From: Ecdyonurus torrentis
Taxonomy: Eukaryota > Arthropoda > Insecta > Ephemeroptera > Heptageniidae
NCBI GenBank assembly: GCA_949318235.1
Contig: OX439132.1
Span: forward strand, 5,843,534 to 5,907,533
Direction: 5' to 3'
DNA length: 64,000 nucleotides
Shown: piece after piece, positions 31,640 through 44,446 of the stretch
Layout: each line of letters begins with the position of its first letter
How positions within the stretch are numbered: position 1 is the first letter of the stretch
Translations under genes and position numbers: made by a program
Notes under the pieces: model-generated
What the model was told of the DNA's origin: nothing
The model's database searches: none
Seen by the model: only the letters and a program-made list of their open reading frames with translations

Positions 31640-32794
31640 AAGAGAGTAATAAACGCATGGTAACAACACATATGAAATGGACAAGTCATGTATAAAATAA
31701 ATTGTGAGTAACCTACATGCATGCTATAGAGAGCCTCAAGGGTTAATATATTTATATTTTACGTAACCTCCAGATATATAAAGAGAGAACACCACACGGA
31801 TATTGTCATCAATTTTTTTGTTTTATATATTTAGATCATTGATTTCACTTTATAGACGTTTATTGATTGCTATAGATCATATGTATATAATGAAAATTAC
31901 CCCCAATAAGATACTCCCTACCTTTTCCTATCCATTCACTCTCACTTGTCTTTTTTTTATATCACTCTTTCCACTTCTGTTCTACTATATAGGTTCTACT
32001 TGATATTCCATATTTTTATTTGTTTTTACTCCCACTTTTCATCCCTACAGCTTCCTTCTCCCTTTCGTATACATTTTTTTCTTCTACCATTTACAAATTA
32101 TCCGCACACTATATACCATTCTGTAAGTTTTTATTTTTATTTTTCGTTTGTCCATCCTCGTAATCTTTTATCCAACACTAGTGTATTTTTCCTCCTAATT
32201 TTTCATGTTTTTCATTCATATAATTTCATATATCTTTAATTCTATTGTTGCTCCAATCTTTTGTACAAACAATAATATATATAACATCTCTCGCTCGTAT
32301 AACTTATTTCGTCTTTATGTTATTATAAATCAAATTGTGCATGAATTTAAATGTATAATAAAAATAAAACACGTGCTGCCGTATAATGTGATATAGTATT
32401 CAAATATATTATAAGGTATGCCAATGACTTCTTAATATTTGAATTAATGAAGTATATATATCATAATAAAAGATACTCTTTGATATCTTACTTTCAAAAT
32501 TATTATTATCTTATATTCAAGCACGCTGTTTAAATCCAATTTTCTATTCATTTTTTCATCTCTCGCGTTATAATATTCTTTCATATATTATTACTTTGTA
32601 TATAATATGAAAGCATTATATTATATTAGTAGTAAAATGTTAATGCTATATATAAAAAATATATATATTAAAAGAAAAAAAATTTTGAACTTGCAAATGA
32701 TTTTTTCTTTAAATGGTATGATGTAGTTAAATAAAATTATCTACGTATATCTTTCCTAAAACGAATATTTTTTTAATGTACTTGGCATTTTTTC

Positions 32795-32795
<1 letters not shown>
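31636..32795. other. AT-rich non-coding DNA, pyrimidine-rich section
   Basis: From 31,800 to 32,300 the plus strand is strongly pyrimidine-rich (T and C), producing long but meaningless Phe/Ser/Leu-rich frames. No gene. Confidence 0.5.

Positions 32796-32854
<59 letters not shown>
32796..32854. repeat. (CT)n microsatellite
   Basis: About 29 CT units. Confidence 0.97.
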
Positions 32855-32857
<3 letters not shown>

Positions 32858-33081
32858 AACTAAAAAAAATTCATTAGAACGTACGTCTGTAATGCCTTAT
32901 ATGAACAAAAATATAAATTAAAATATATTTTTGCTACTTTAAAAACATACTTTTTAAACCCTTCCCTAATTTAAAATGTTATATAATATTTTACCTTTTA
33001 TAAATTGCCACAAGTGTAATATAAAATATATTATATTTTTTCTACTAATTAATAACATTTAAAATAATTACTCCAAGTAAG

Positions 33082-33083
<2 letters not shown>

Positions 33084-33157
<74 letters not shown>
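33084..33157. repeat. (GA)n microsatellite
   Basis: About 36 GA units, only 230 bases from the CT tract at 32,796. The two tracts are complementary and could pair in a transcript. Confidence 0.97.
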
Positions 33158-33161
<4 letters not shown>

Positions 33162-33295
33162 CTTAAAATATTTTTTTAAAGTGAAAATTAAATTAAATTT
33201 TATATCTGAAATCACAGTATTTAAATATACGTATCAGAGAGATTTTTGTTATCACAAATGAATAATATACTTATTAAAAGTTCCGTTGTTCATAT

Positions 33296-33301
33296 ATATA
33301 T

Positions 33302-33374
<73 letters not shown>
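33296..33374. repeat. (TA)n microsatellite
   Basis: Long TA run with two early TATTATA slips. Confidence 0.97.
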
Positions 33375-33375
<1 letters not shown>

Positions 33376-33857
33376 ATATAAAATATATAATGTAGTATGT
33401 GTACTAATTTTCTTATTACAGGTGATGATATATGATTGCTGTCATTTTTGTACCACAATGTTTTAATTTTATTTTTTGTAAAGTCCTATATATAAGCAGC
33501 GGGATACAAAAATACATGGTATTGCAAATCAAGTCATTTTTGAACTCACATAACAATGTTTTATTATTTTATACATTGTTGAACTCAATAAATATGAGAA
33601 CATAATATAGGAAATGTCTAAGTAGTTGTTATAAATATAAAATATATACATAATATCTTGCTGTGAGTTGGTGTGTGCTAAATGTTTATATTTTATAAAA
33701 TATTCATATTATACAAGTGATAACATTTTTGCCAATTATAGTTAAAATTTTGTATGCGTATATAACTTTAAGGTAACATGAGTGTTTAATTTATTAGTTT
33801 TATTCAATTTTTTATATTAGATGCTGTGATTCATAGAAATTTTAAAAAAAATGGTCA

Positions 33858-33892
<35 letters not shown>

Positions 33893-33914
33893 ATCTCTCT
33901 CTCTCTATCTCTCA
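33858..33914. repeat. (CT)n tract with periodic AT
   Basis: CT runs are broken three times by CTAT at near 14-base intervals, a higher-order repeat. Confidence 0.93.
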
Positions 33915-34002
33915 TGTATTTAGGGGTAGAAAATCAACTATATATATATATATAACTATAATTGAGTACAAATAGTAACATTATACAATGAAAAAAAATA
34001 CA

Positions 34003-34024
34003 AATTATGCTGTACAGCATAATT
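34003..34024. repeat. 22-base perfect palindrome
   Basis: AATTATGCTGT is followed directly by its own reverse complement. It may be the core of a short hairpin element, since a CTACTGC/GCAGTAG pair lies just downstream (34,051-34,106). Confidence 0.6.
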
Positions 34025-35870
34025 ATGCGCTTTTATAACAACATTTTTTGCTACTGCTTTTCACTGTCGTAAAAATGTGTAGTGGCTAGAGCAGTAGAGC
34101 TTTATTTCTTTGGTGAAATATAGCTTTGGTGTACACAATTTGCAAGATTGTGATTTTAACACAAGTGTAAGTTTTTCTCTTAAGCATAAATAATACAATA
34201 CTAAAAATTATAAGCACGATCTTTGAATGGTAAATTCAATTATCTTTTGTTTTTTTGATATATAATGCTTCCACGAGCAAATCAGCTCACTGGAAGCAAT
34301 TATATGTATAAAATGACCATTGTGAAACAAATTTTGTATAAATCTGTGTGACAAAATAAATTACATTACCGCATAATCATGTATACTGCACACATAGTTT
34401 AGTTGAACCAAAGTATACCATGATATCAAGGTTTATAAACCTTGCCGTGATATATATTTAACTTTTCAGTTGTATAGCTATTAAAACTATAAAACTTACA
34501 AAAATAATAATAATAATAATAAAGTGCATCAATATTTTAACTTTTGGTTATTAGAAATCGCAGTCTCGGAAAGCGACGATTAGTTATTTGCACAGACTAT
34601 ATATATAAAAACACATAAAATTAATTAAAGTGTTGAAATAATGTAATCATAACACTACAAAACACACACTTTCACAATGTTGACTAAAAAACTTGTCATT
34701 CAAATTATTTTTAGTAGTAAAATGTAATCTATTTCTTGACTTAAATTGTATTTACTTTTTGAGTGAAGAAAGTTTGATTTTGTTGTGATATAAAACTATT
34801 TTAAGAGAAGAGAAAATTATATTCCTTCAGATCAGAAGATTTTTTTTATTATATTATTATTTTCATTTAATGGCTATTTTATATTTCAATATTTGAATTG
34901 CCTTATTTTGTGATAGCAGGTGGGCTTATAATCTTTTGCAAAAAAAAAAAAAAAAAATCAATAAAAAAAACTTTCTCGCCTCTAAAAACTGTAACAGGCG
35001 CCCCGTGAAAAATCACTCTCAAAAATGTATATAGCGTAATAAAAAATATTAATAAAAAACTGCCTACTGTATAATATGAAATTATAAATTAATTATTTTT
35101 AAACTGTATATAAGAAAATAATGTTCTGAAGTTTATAATTTTAAAATAATAACATGTTAAAAAATTCTTTCGCACTTTTATTTATTTATTTATTTTTTGT
35201 ATATGGTTTCATTTTTTTTTTCTCATATGTATAAAAGTTTGAAAATTTATTACTTTGAATATATTTTGCAATGCGCTCGTTCGCTGTACGGATACACCAA
35301 GTTGACAGTGGGAGGCTTATTACACCACGTAAAGCAAATCTTCTAACTAAAAAGTACACTCCATTTCAAGAGAGATGAAAATACGCCCACCGTCATGATA
35401 CGTCTTATTTTTTTTTTTATTATTATTATTTTTTTACATGGTTGCATTATAATAATAAAAAAAATGCTACCACCGCATATATTTCTCAGGGCGGTTACAA
35501 ATATTTCATTTGTTTATTCAATGTAACTGAATATCTTTTTTGAACGAACGGTGTTCGATTATTATTTTTCTATAAAATTACCTACATAATATTTATTTTA
35601 CTATATGACAGATTTGAGCTATAAATTTATGATAGAAAGAATTCTTAAATTAAATAATTAAATACACTATTCTCTTTTATTTACTCAATGTTCAAAAACA
35701 ATATAACAGTTAAAATAATCAAGGCTTGTATTTTAATTTTACTCATTAATTAGTATAATGAATTTTATTTTCAGTATATAAATAGCTATCAATTTTTTTA
35801 CCTTAATTTTTACCTCATTAGGGGAATACATGTAAAAGTATATTTTTTTCTAGCAGGAGTGTTTTAAAAC

Positions 35871-35873
<3 letters not shown>

Positions 35874-35905
<32 letters not shown>
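35874..35905. repeat. A32 homopolymer
   Basis: Pure A run. Confidence 0.95.
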
Positions 35906-35907
<2 letters not shown>

Positions 35908-36121
35908 TATTCTCAGACAACGATAATTGGTACCTAACTTTTGTTAGCTTCTTTTTCTTCAACTTTTTTTCCTCCTTCTTCTTCTTCTTTTTTTAGTAAG
36001 TAAAATAATATGATATATTATTATACAGTACATTCTCTAGTACTTCAAGTACAAAATCAGTTTGACTTTTTTTTAAAGCGCATTCTATATAGAAAACAAT
36101 CATATCAAAGAAATACAATAC

Positions 36122-36123
<2 letters not shown>

Positions 36124-36160
<37 letters not shown>
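36124..36160. repeat. (CT)n microsatellite
   Basis: About 18 CT units. Confidence 0.96.
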
Positions 36161-36161
<1 letters not shown>

Positions 36162-36744
36162 GACAGCATGACTTTATATGGTAGTAAAGTGATCTGTCAT
36201 ATAAATTCTATACATATAACAAATAAAATCGATTATTGACATTTACAATCTATGTATGATCAATTATTATAACTTAAAAAAAAAACTTTATCATCTTTAA
36301 AAATAGAAAAGTTAAAAAAATATATTTCATGATTCTACTTATTTAAGATTTTGAAGTAAGTGATCAGTCATGTATATTAAAATTGTACCTTAATTGACAT
36401 AAGATGTTATCTTTTAATATCTTTAATTTTTGTATATTTAATCATTTATTAAAAAAGAAGTCATGTAGATTAAATATATACATTTCATCAATTTTTTTTT
36501 TTTTTTTTTTTTTTTGTTGATTGTGCACTGTTTGCAATTGTATTCGTTGAACAACAAAAAATGCAGAGTTGATATAAAGAAGAACAAAACTAATTTTGAC
36601 TACTCGCATGGTTGTGATAATTAATGCGGATATATATTAGTATATTACCAACCAAAAACTCACACTGAATTTGCAATGTTATATACTTATATGAAAAAAA
36701 CATGCCTTGATTAATGGTAAAATATATTTAGACAATCGTGTGTA

Positions 36745-36845
36745 CAGTTTTTTGTTTTTTTTTTTTACTAAAAAATTGATTTCTATTGGGCTATGGCATA
36801 CAATGCAATCAGATGGAGATTTCAATTGACGCAAAACTCTATATA
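36745..36845 (-). mobile_element. Short-TIR MITE, copy 2 (partial, inverted)
   Basis: CTAAAAAATTGATTTCTATT, ATACAATGCAATCAGATGGA and the following GACGCAAAACTC are the reverse complement of the right half of the element at 10,830. The other half is missing. Confidence 0.6.
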
Positions 36846-37012
36846 TAGACAATTTATGTTATTTTCACATGCCAAATACATTTTTTTTAAACATTTTTTT
36901 AGCAGCAACTATATTGACAATATGTATATGAATTAAACCATTAGTATATTACACTTCTCCCAATACTAGTTTGAGTGGATACAGTGTAATTAACAATGTA
37001 ATGTCAACTGTG

Positions 37013-37203
37013 ATTGGCTAGTAGGTTTATAACACGCTGTCTGATTGGTTTAGCACCGTGGATACAGCTATTGGCGGGAACGACCCTTTTTTGGCCACAG
37101 TGTAGTTGTCGAGCACTGACGGGTGGATAATTTTTAATATAGTCCTTAAGTTTACATTTTTATTTATAAAAGTTGCTATATTTATAATACAAGGCGCGGG
37201 AAA
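37013..37203. promoter_or_regulatory. Three CCAAT boxes plus two E2F-like sites
   Basis: ATTGG (inverted CCAAT, the NF-Y site) occurs at 37,013, 37,044 and 37,070, spaced 31 and 26 bases. The third overlaps GGCGGGAA (37,073), an E2F-type site, and GGCGCGGGAAA at 37,193 is a full TTTCCCGCGCC E2F consensus on the other strand. Several CCAAT boxes about three helical turns apart beside E2F sites is typical of cell-cycle gene promoters. No clear first exon is visible on either side. Confidence 0.4.
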
Positions 37204-37597
37204 TATTTCAAAAACCAAACCTAATATTTAATGTATTCATCTGTACTAATGACATTATACTAATTATTTCACTATTATACACACTTCTAAAATTTGTACT
37301 TATACTACGTAGGAGGCCTATAAATATAATTATAATTTTTACGCTTAATTATATCATATAAAATAAAGAATACATGTATATGTATTTAATGTGTATATTA
37401 CAGTATATAAAATAAAATTAGATTGATCAATAGTAAGTATTCCATTGTTTTGAAATAACATACCGTATCATTTTACTATAAGAAAAATTAAAACTATAAG
37501 ATATAAAAAGAGATCATTTATATACATAATAAAGAAGAAAAAAGTACGTATACATATTGTGTGGGTAGTTACTTATATATTTTTTCTAACGTCATAT

Positions 37598-37600
<3 letters not shown>

Positions 37601-37630
<30 letters not shown>
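37601..37630. repeat. T30 homopolymer
   Basis: Pure T run. Confidence 0.95.
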
Positions 37631-37633
<3 letters not shown>

Positions 37634-37898
37634 TGCATAGAAATTTCAATATGCGTGGGAGATGCATAATACGCTTGAAGCAAAATTTTAACCGCCCTCT
37701 TCTTTCTATATAATAATAATAACTTCTATCCAAGCCAGACATAATGTAAATTCTTATATTATTACATACTTTTTTTTTACACCGAAAAAAAAAATGAAGT
37801 TTTATACGCATGATTAAACATTGAAATAAAATTTCAGTTTATTTTCATTTAATAATTTATCATTATTGTTTATTATTTTGTTATTTTGCACCGTCCAA

Positions 37899-37923
37899 TC
37901 TCTCTCTCTCTCTCTCTCTCTCT
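37899..37923. repeat. (CT)n microsatellite
   Basis: About 12 CT units. Confidence 0.94.
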
Positions 37924-38199
37924 GAAGCTTTTAAGAACTCTATATGTTATGTGTTGAAATTTACTAGTAAGCATCAAGGTATACAATTATTTACTATAAT
38001 ATACTGCAGAGCAGATGAATAAGTATTTAATGTTTTACAAGATTCAGAGATGAATAGTTTATTTTAAAATTCATGGACAATAATTTTTAGTTACATTCTG
38101 ATTGTCTGCGCGTTTGCAACTATCGGTTTAGAATTTTTTTTTTCTTTTAATTTGAAATAGACATAATGTCATATCCAAGTTTTTTATTTTTTTATTATA

Positions 38200-38202
<3 letters not shown>

Positions 38203-38240
<38 letters not shown>
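38203..38240. repeat. (TA)n microsatellite
   Basis: About 19 TA units. Confidence 0.95.
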
Positions 38241-38241
<1 letters not shown>

Positions 38242-38603
38242 TGGAGCTAAGTTTTTGTAATTACTCTTTAAATTTGCATACAAAATTGAGAGTCTATATA
38301 CAAAAACATAAATACTGTAAAAATAATTTCCTTATACATATATAGATAATATTAAATAAATATTCATAAACTAAAAGACTATAATTTTAAAATAAAATAT
38401 TTAATATATGTTTAAAAAAGAAAACATAATATTTTTTATATTTATATGAATATATATATTTTTAACAGTGTGCATAATAAATAAAATTAAATTTATTTAA
38501 ATTTAATGAAAAAAAAAAATTTGTTGTTGTTTCCTACATAAAATATTTTACAGTCATAATGTTTCATGTTGAGGTGTCAAATTTATGAACGTTTATTTTT
38601 TTA

Positions 38604-38611
38604 TGACGTCA
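38604..38611. promoter_or_regulatory. Isolated CRE (TGACGTCA)
   Basis: Perfect CRE in AT-rich DNA, followed 20 bases on by TTTTATACACTT. Confidence 0.25.
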
Positions 38612-39059
38612 CCATACAGTGAATTTTATACACTTCAAGTCTTATATTATACATAAAAATTATGAAGATATGTGTCTGTATATAAGTACATTTTTTTTTA
38701 TGAATATAAATTTTTATATTTTATATCAAAAAAGTACACGAAGAATTTTCTTTTTAAAAAAATAATTCATTTAAAATTTTTTTGACATGAATAAACGTTA
38801 TATACTTTTAGATTTATACAATAATTTTTTTTCTTATTTAATTTTATATTATTTATATTCTTATTATATTAGAGGGAAAAAAATGGTGGACATTCCATGA
38901 TAAAGTTTTTTTTTCTTTTGGTAAGTTAACAATGGAAATTTAAATTTTTAGATAGAACGATAATGTTGATGAAGAAATTTTTTTATTGATCACGTATATA
39001 TGTAAAAACATCATGAGAAACATCACAAATCTATAAGATAATCTGTGATTTACTCACGC

Positions 39060-39140
39060 TAATCACCAAGTAATCGATTATTAAATGACAATCACATCAC
39101 TATAAGCTCATTATTGCGGGGATTACGAATGCGGGGATTA
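39060..39140. promoter_or_regulatory. Homeodomain-site cluster
   Basis: TAATCGATTA at 39,071 is a palindromic paired-type (P2) homeodomain dimer site. Two tandem 15-base repeats TGCGGGGATTA(C/T)GAA at about 39,115-39,143 each contain GGATTA, the Otx/Bicoid-type K50 site, and a further TAATC lies at 39,060. The motifs are recognised; function is inferred. Confidence 0.3.
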
Positions 39141-40547
39141 TGAATTGTATATATTTATGACTTAAAGTTACTCTTAATGCTTTACTCAGCATGAAAAAAC
39201 TTGTTTCATTTTTTAACTTTACATCACGTATACTTAATAAAATTAAAATCTTTATTCTTTATTACCTTATTATCCATATAGAATCGGGCAGTCTTGCTAT
39301 ACAAATATATAACTTGTCCTTTTATGCGGGGGCAGTAAAAATAAAGATTAAAATATTATAAGCTGTACATAATCAGCATAATACTTTCTTCTTTTGAACT
39401 TTTGTCAACATATTTTGGTGTCTCTTTTTAATAGCAGTTTTCTCGGCACTGAAACTTAAAAACTAATTAATGTACAACAAATCTGTATGCCGTATGCAGA
39501 TGGAACACTTGTAATTTCAACTTTGTATGAAACGTCTTGAAAAGGCTGAAAAGCACGATAGAACTAAAGGTCTTTAGATATAGAACTATTAGAATGAATG
39601 CAAAATATGGCTGCATGGAGTCATGTTAAAGTTATTATACTCACTCAAAAGTCCCGTAAATTAAAATATAATTATAGGCAAAGTCTTCTAAAATTTTAGC
39701 TTTTTAGAAGGAACTATAAATATTAATTGCAGAATGCTTCTTATAATATATAAAAATGATAAAAAAAATCATTAACATTTTTTCGTAAGCTTCAGACATG
39801 TTTAAAAGCGTATGTCTCTGTTCTTACTGTACAGTATTATTCTCAAAAAACACTTAAACGATGGTTCTCGCAAAGGATAAGAAATTATGAGTCCCCAGCC
39901 CTCTCCGGAACTTATTTCCATAAAAGAACATAAAAAATAATATTGGAGTCCATTTGTTTTTATTATTTAAATAAAAATAACACTGCTTCCTTCAGTATAA
40001 CGTCTTTATTAAACATTTTTTAAATTATTAGAAAATAAAATAAAAAAACATCAAGATTTTCATCAATCTTTTTTAATTCGTAAATTAAAAATGCAAAATA
40101 TTTATAAAAAAATAAAATTTTATTGATATTTTATTCATATATTGAAAGATAAGATATAGAAAATTAAAGAGAGAGTTTTCATAATTATAAGATACATTAT
40201 ATGCAATTTTTTGTTATTTATAAACAAATTTATTTGAATGCGAAATCAAGTAAAATATCAATGATTTAAATGCGTTTACAAAAACATAAAAAATATAAAC
40301 ATAAAATATGATATGATCAATACTTGAGGCGTTTGTAAAAGTTTTTACTACGACCTATTGTATTTTTTTTTTAACTATAAAATGTTTCTCTTCGTTATTT
40401 TTTATATATACAATAGAAAACGCTTCGTTTTTATTTTTTAAATGTTGCATGTAAGCTTCAGGTAAAATTGTTATTAATTCTCAAATTTTTTACAGATTTT
40501 CTCTATAATTATATAATTCAACAATGAAATCACGTCATTTATTGCTG

Positions 40548-40576
40548 AGAGAGGGAGAGAGAAAGAGAGAGAGAGA
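40548..40576. repeat. Interrupted (GA)n tract
   Basis: GA runs are broken by GGGA and GAAA. Confidence 0.85.
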
Positions 40577-41044
40577 AACAACATTATTGTCTGTGTTGTA
40601 TACCTCTTATACCTCTCTTTTTTATAGAAGCTAATTTTTAAAGTAATTTAGATCAGTTTAGCATGCTGAGAAACACAATAACGCAGTCATGAAATCAAAA
40701 AGCGCAATTGAAATATATAAATAAATTGAACACAATAGATAGACTTTACAAAGTTTATTTTTCCAACCTTTTTTATTCTCACGTTGGGCATTTATATAAT
40801 ATTAAAAAAATCTTATTGTTTAAGCTAAGTTCATATTTACCAAGATTACAAAAATATAATGCAAATTACTCAAAAATGCGTATCGAATCATTTGACTTCT
40901 TTAAGATTATATTTTTAGAAATACATTAAAATATTTTTCAGTAAAGTACATATAGAAAACGATTACATTATAATGTATAAAGTTAAACAAGTATTCATGC
41001 ATTCTTTTGTTATTTTTTTATATTACTTATGTAAATTTATAAAT

Positions 41045-41064
41045 CTCTCTCTCTCTCTCTCTCT
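41045..41064. repeat. (CT)10 microsatellite
   Basis: Short perfect CT run. Confidence 0.9.
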
Positions 41065-41395
41065 GAAAAAAAGTTGAAAAATAAAAAAATTCTATATTAC
41101 ATGCTAATTGAATTTTAAAGTCATTTATATTTATTTATATAGCTAGTTATAATATGTTAAAAGGATTTTTTTTTTTTTTTTTTTTACATGGTACATAATA
41201 TAATTTTAAACCTTTATATTGAACATTAGAAAACTTAGTTTTGAATTTATATTCATTGTTTTCTTTAAAATTGAGAAAGTATTATAATGTTATAGGGCGC
41301 TACAAGCTTTAATATATAGAAAACAGACCCCAATGAATGACTGGTCATTAATTAAGGTGAGATTTTTTAAATGTGATATCTACTTGACAAATGTG

Positions 41396-41522
<127 letters not shown>

Positions 41523-42414
41523 TATTGGCTTATGTTTGGAGTTGATGTTAAAATGTATAGACCATCACAATTTCATATTACATACGTATACAGCACTTCA
41601 AATACTTATAACAAACTCATGTGGGTTTTGTTTTAAAATTTACGAGCTTAAACTTATACAAAATTGGAGTTTAAATTTAGTACGTAGTGTATTTTTATTT
41701 TATTTTTGTTGGTGGTGGGTGTAACAATATCGATATAAATTGCAATATGGGTGTGATTTTATTGTACTGTTTTAAATAATATAAATACTTTTTCTTATTA
41801 TAATATTGAATAAAAATACATATTTTATTACTTTATTAAAAATAAATTATAATAAGTAAAAAAAAAAAAGTAATGAATTTTATTTTTGAGTGAAGGAAAA
41901 GTAATTGTGTAATATTTTATTATAATATTAAAATGTCATATAGTTTTAAAATGTAAATTTAATTTAATTTAAGAAAATGTAATTGAGTTTATCTATCTAT
42001 ATCATATACTAAAGTTACTAGTCCTATTTTTGAATTACATGTAAGTCATTGTTTACGAATTTCAATTATAAACATTGATATTACAATAATTTTTAATTTA
42101 AATATTTAAACTTACCTTTAAGGTAGGTACCCCTTCCCCTCTTCTGAAATATTTCATAATATTTTCTGTGTTGTGAAACATGAAAATATAATGATCAACA
42201 ACTGATACTTTTTAAATTATAGATTTAGCATATTGGGGTGGGAGCAAGGCGTTTCATTTGCATTGCGTCAATGAAATTGTTTACATACACTATACTATAT
42301 AGACTTGTTCGAGTACACTATGTGTTCTAGGAGACGACAAGAATAAAGATTTACATGGTTATTTAAATGAGTTTCATATTGGGGGGAGGGTTTAGAGAGA
42401 ACATACCTATACTA

Positions 42415-42666
42415 AAGGCGTAGAACACCTTGAACAAAAAAGTTGTGTAATATCCTAAAAAACCTGAAAATCAACGTTGATTTGGCCGGAGTCATTAATT
42501 TTTAATTTATTTTTCATTCACAAAATGACACTGGCGGTCACTGATGTCACAGCTTGCTTGTGAATGGAAAATAAATTAGAAATCAATGACTTTGGCCAAA
42601 TCAACGTTGATTTTCAGGTTTGTTAGGATATTACACAACTTTTTTGTTCAAGATGTTCTACGCCTT
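42415..42666. mobile_element. Foldback (long-TIR) MITE, copy 1
   Basis: About 252 bases form an almost complete hairpin. The left arm begins AAGGCGTAGAACACCTTGAA and the right arm ends with its inverse, ...GTTCTACGCCTT. The palindromic word ATCAACGTTGAT is present in both arms and a GGCCGGAGTCATT/AATGACTTTGGCC pair follows. The centre holds GTCACTGATGTCAC. A second diverged copy is at 53,915-54,233. There is no coding capacity. It ends 62 bases before the hAT element. Confidence 0.8.
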
Positions 42667-42728
42667 AAGTTAATTCTGGGAAATTCTGATTATAGCTCAG
42701 TAATTACACAGCGATATATATATATATA

Positions 42729-42744
42729 CAGAGGCGCCGAGTTA
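42729..42744 (+). repeat. Left terminal inverted repeat of the hAT element
   Basis: CAGAGGCGCCGAGTTA directly follows TATATATA. It is a near-perfect inverted match of the right end 1.7 kb away. Confidence 0.85.
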
Positions 42745-43230
42745 CTAAAATTCTAATGATTGCCGAAAAAGGCAGATGGGGGGTATGGGGGGCAGCGCCC
42801 CCCAAAGCCCGCCGCAGTCGAAAAAAATTTCAGGGGCCACGCCCCTTTTTACAAAAATTAATGCACTTTTTACAGATTGTGAGATTTATTTTTTACCTTA
42901 AAAGTTTACTGCTATATACTTTAGAATTTACACCTATAATAGTACCCATGAAAAAAAAAAAAAAAAAAAAGTAATCGACTATATAGGTAACTCAATAATA
43001 ATTATATATTCAAAAAGCCAATTAATAATTAAAAACCAACATTTTTTAATATATTTGCCAAAAAAAATCAAAATAAATCATTAATTTCCGTACTAACTTA
43101 TACCAAGATGAATAATACAAAAAAATATATGTCCTTCTTCTCTTAATTTGAGATTAAACTCCACTCCATTAACACCTTGCTTTGCTGTAACGCCCCAAAC
43201 TCATTATAACGAGTATTATGAGTGTGAAAA

Positions 43231-43443
43231 TTAAATAAGACCCCCTTTATGAAGATCGCTGCCTTCGTGCTTTTTAAATCGTTGCAATGCAGGACACCAG
43301 TTTGAAAAACCATTAATTATTTGATTACAAAGGAACAAACTGATTTTTTTTTTGTGGCAGAGTGCAGTGTGCAATGATGTTTTATGAGAACCATAATATG
43401 AAGTTTCCTTTTCTTTACGCCTAAATTGATCCATTTTTATCAA
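43231..43443 (-). pseudogene. Relic of hAT transposase N-terminus (TTF-type zinc finger)
   Basis: The minus-strand frame contains NGFSNWCPALQRFKKHEG followed by SDLHKGGLI. The pattern GF-x-NW-x(3)-AL-x-RF-x-x-HE-x-S-x-x-HK is the characteristic C-terminal half of the TTF-type zinc finger found at the start of ZMYM1-like hAT transposases. The family protein is several hundred residues long, while only 70 codons are open here and the flanking sequence is full of stops. Upstream Cys positions of the finger are eroded: one Cys-His pair (LCHKKK) may be a remnant. It lies inside the inverted repeats of the hAT element and in the same element-wide context, which supports the call. Confidence 0.65.
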
Positions 43444-44434
43444 TTTTTTCAGTGAAACGGTTTTTTTTTTTTTTTTTTTTTTGAAAAACTGTTTTTTTTT
43501 TTATTTATTTCTATACTATTGTACTGTTTATAAAATTTGACTGCAGAACCTTTTTTTTTTCAGCATAACCGCATATTGCCTTCAATATCATGTGTACCAA
43601 ATTTTAAATCCATTCGTCCATCAGTTACGTGGAAATAATAACATTATTATTTTATTTATTAAACACCAATAACAATAACACACAATAACAATAACTTACA
43701 CAAACTTATTAAAAAAACTTTAGAAAAAAGTTATAAAGTAAAAAATATTAATAATAATAAAGTCCCTCCACGTCTGAGGTTAATCGTTAATTTAGTATTT
43801 ATCACCTGAACTTTCAATATTGTTGCACTATCACTCTTTTTTCGTCGTTGTTACAAGCTTTTCAATTTTAAAAATTGCGAACCGTATATTATATAGCATG
43901 AGATATCGCAGTATAACTCTACATATTTTTCAAAAACTATATATAGCAGAATTAAGACGAAAATGACCATATTGACTGTCTCTGTATTGGTCACTAAATC
44001 TATATCAACTGAAAAAAAATCTAGAGGTACTCACATTTACTTCATGTATCATACTGTACTACGTATATTAAATACTCATGTGTATTACATGATCACGCCA
44101 TGATTCGTACCTTTTTCTCTATCGTTCTGTTCTGTATTCACATATCTCAAGATCTGGTGCCTGTTAATATTTCATACCGATGACTTTCCTCTAATTGCTA
44201 TTTTAAGCTGTAGATGCAAAGGTATAATGTGTATTATTTTGGGTATAAAATTATTTTTTTAGGACTTGAAGCTTTTTTTCCCTCTTTCTCACAAACACTC
44301 AATATTTCTTAAATCTATATTAGGTACTTTTTTTTTTTAATTTTGCATAATTTTGTTATTTTGATTCAATAATTCAATGATTGCTCTGCAACGCTGATTT
44401 TTTTTAATGATTGCTCGGGCATCGCCCAAGCATA

Positions 44435-44446
44435 TAACTCGGCGCC

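Larger units (their letters stand above)
33915..36744. other. AT-rich non-coding DNA
   Basis: Apart from the palindrome at 34,003 and the homopolymer and CT tracts listed, nothing is recognised. GC-richer words at 34,995 (CAGGCGCCCCGTG) and 35,270-35,400 are too short to assign. Confidence 0.5.

Noticed and set aside
31946..32239. 97-codon Phe/Ser/Leu/His-rich frame
   Set aside because: It is a product of a pyrimidine-rich strand, with no domain and no codon pattern.
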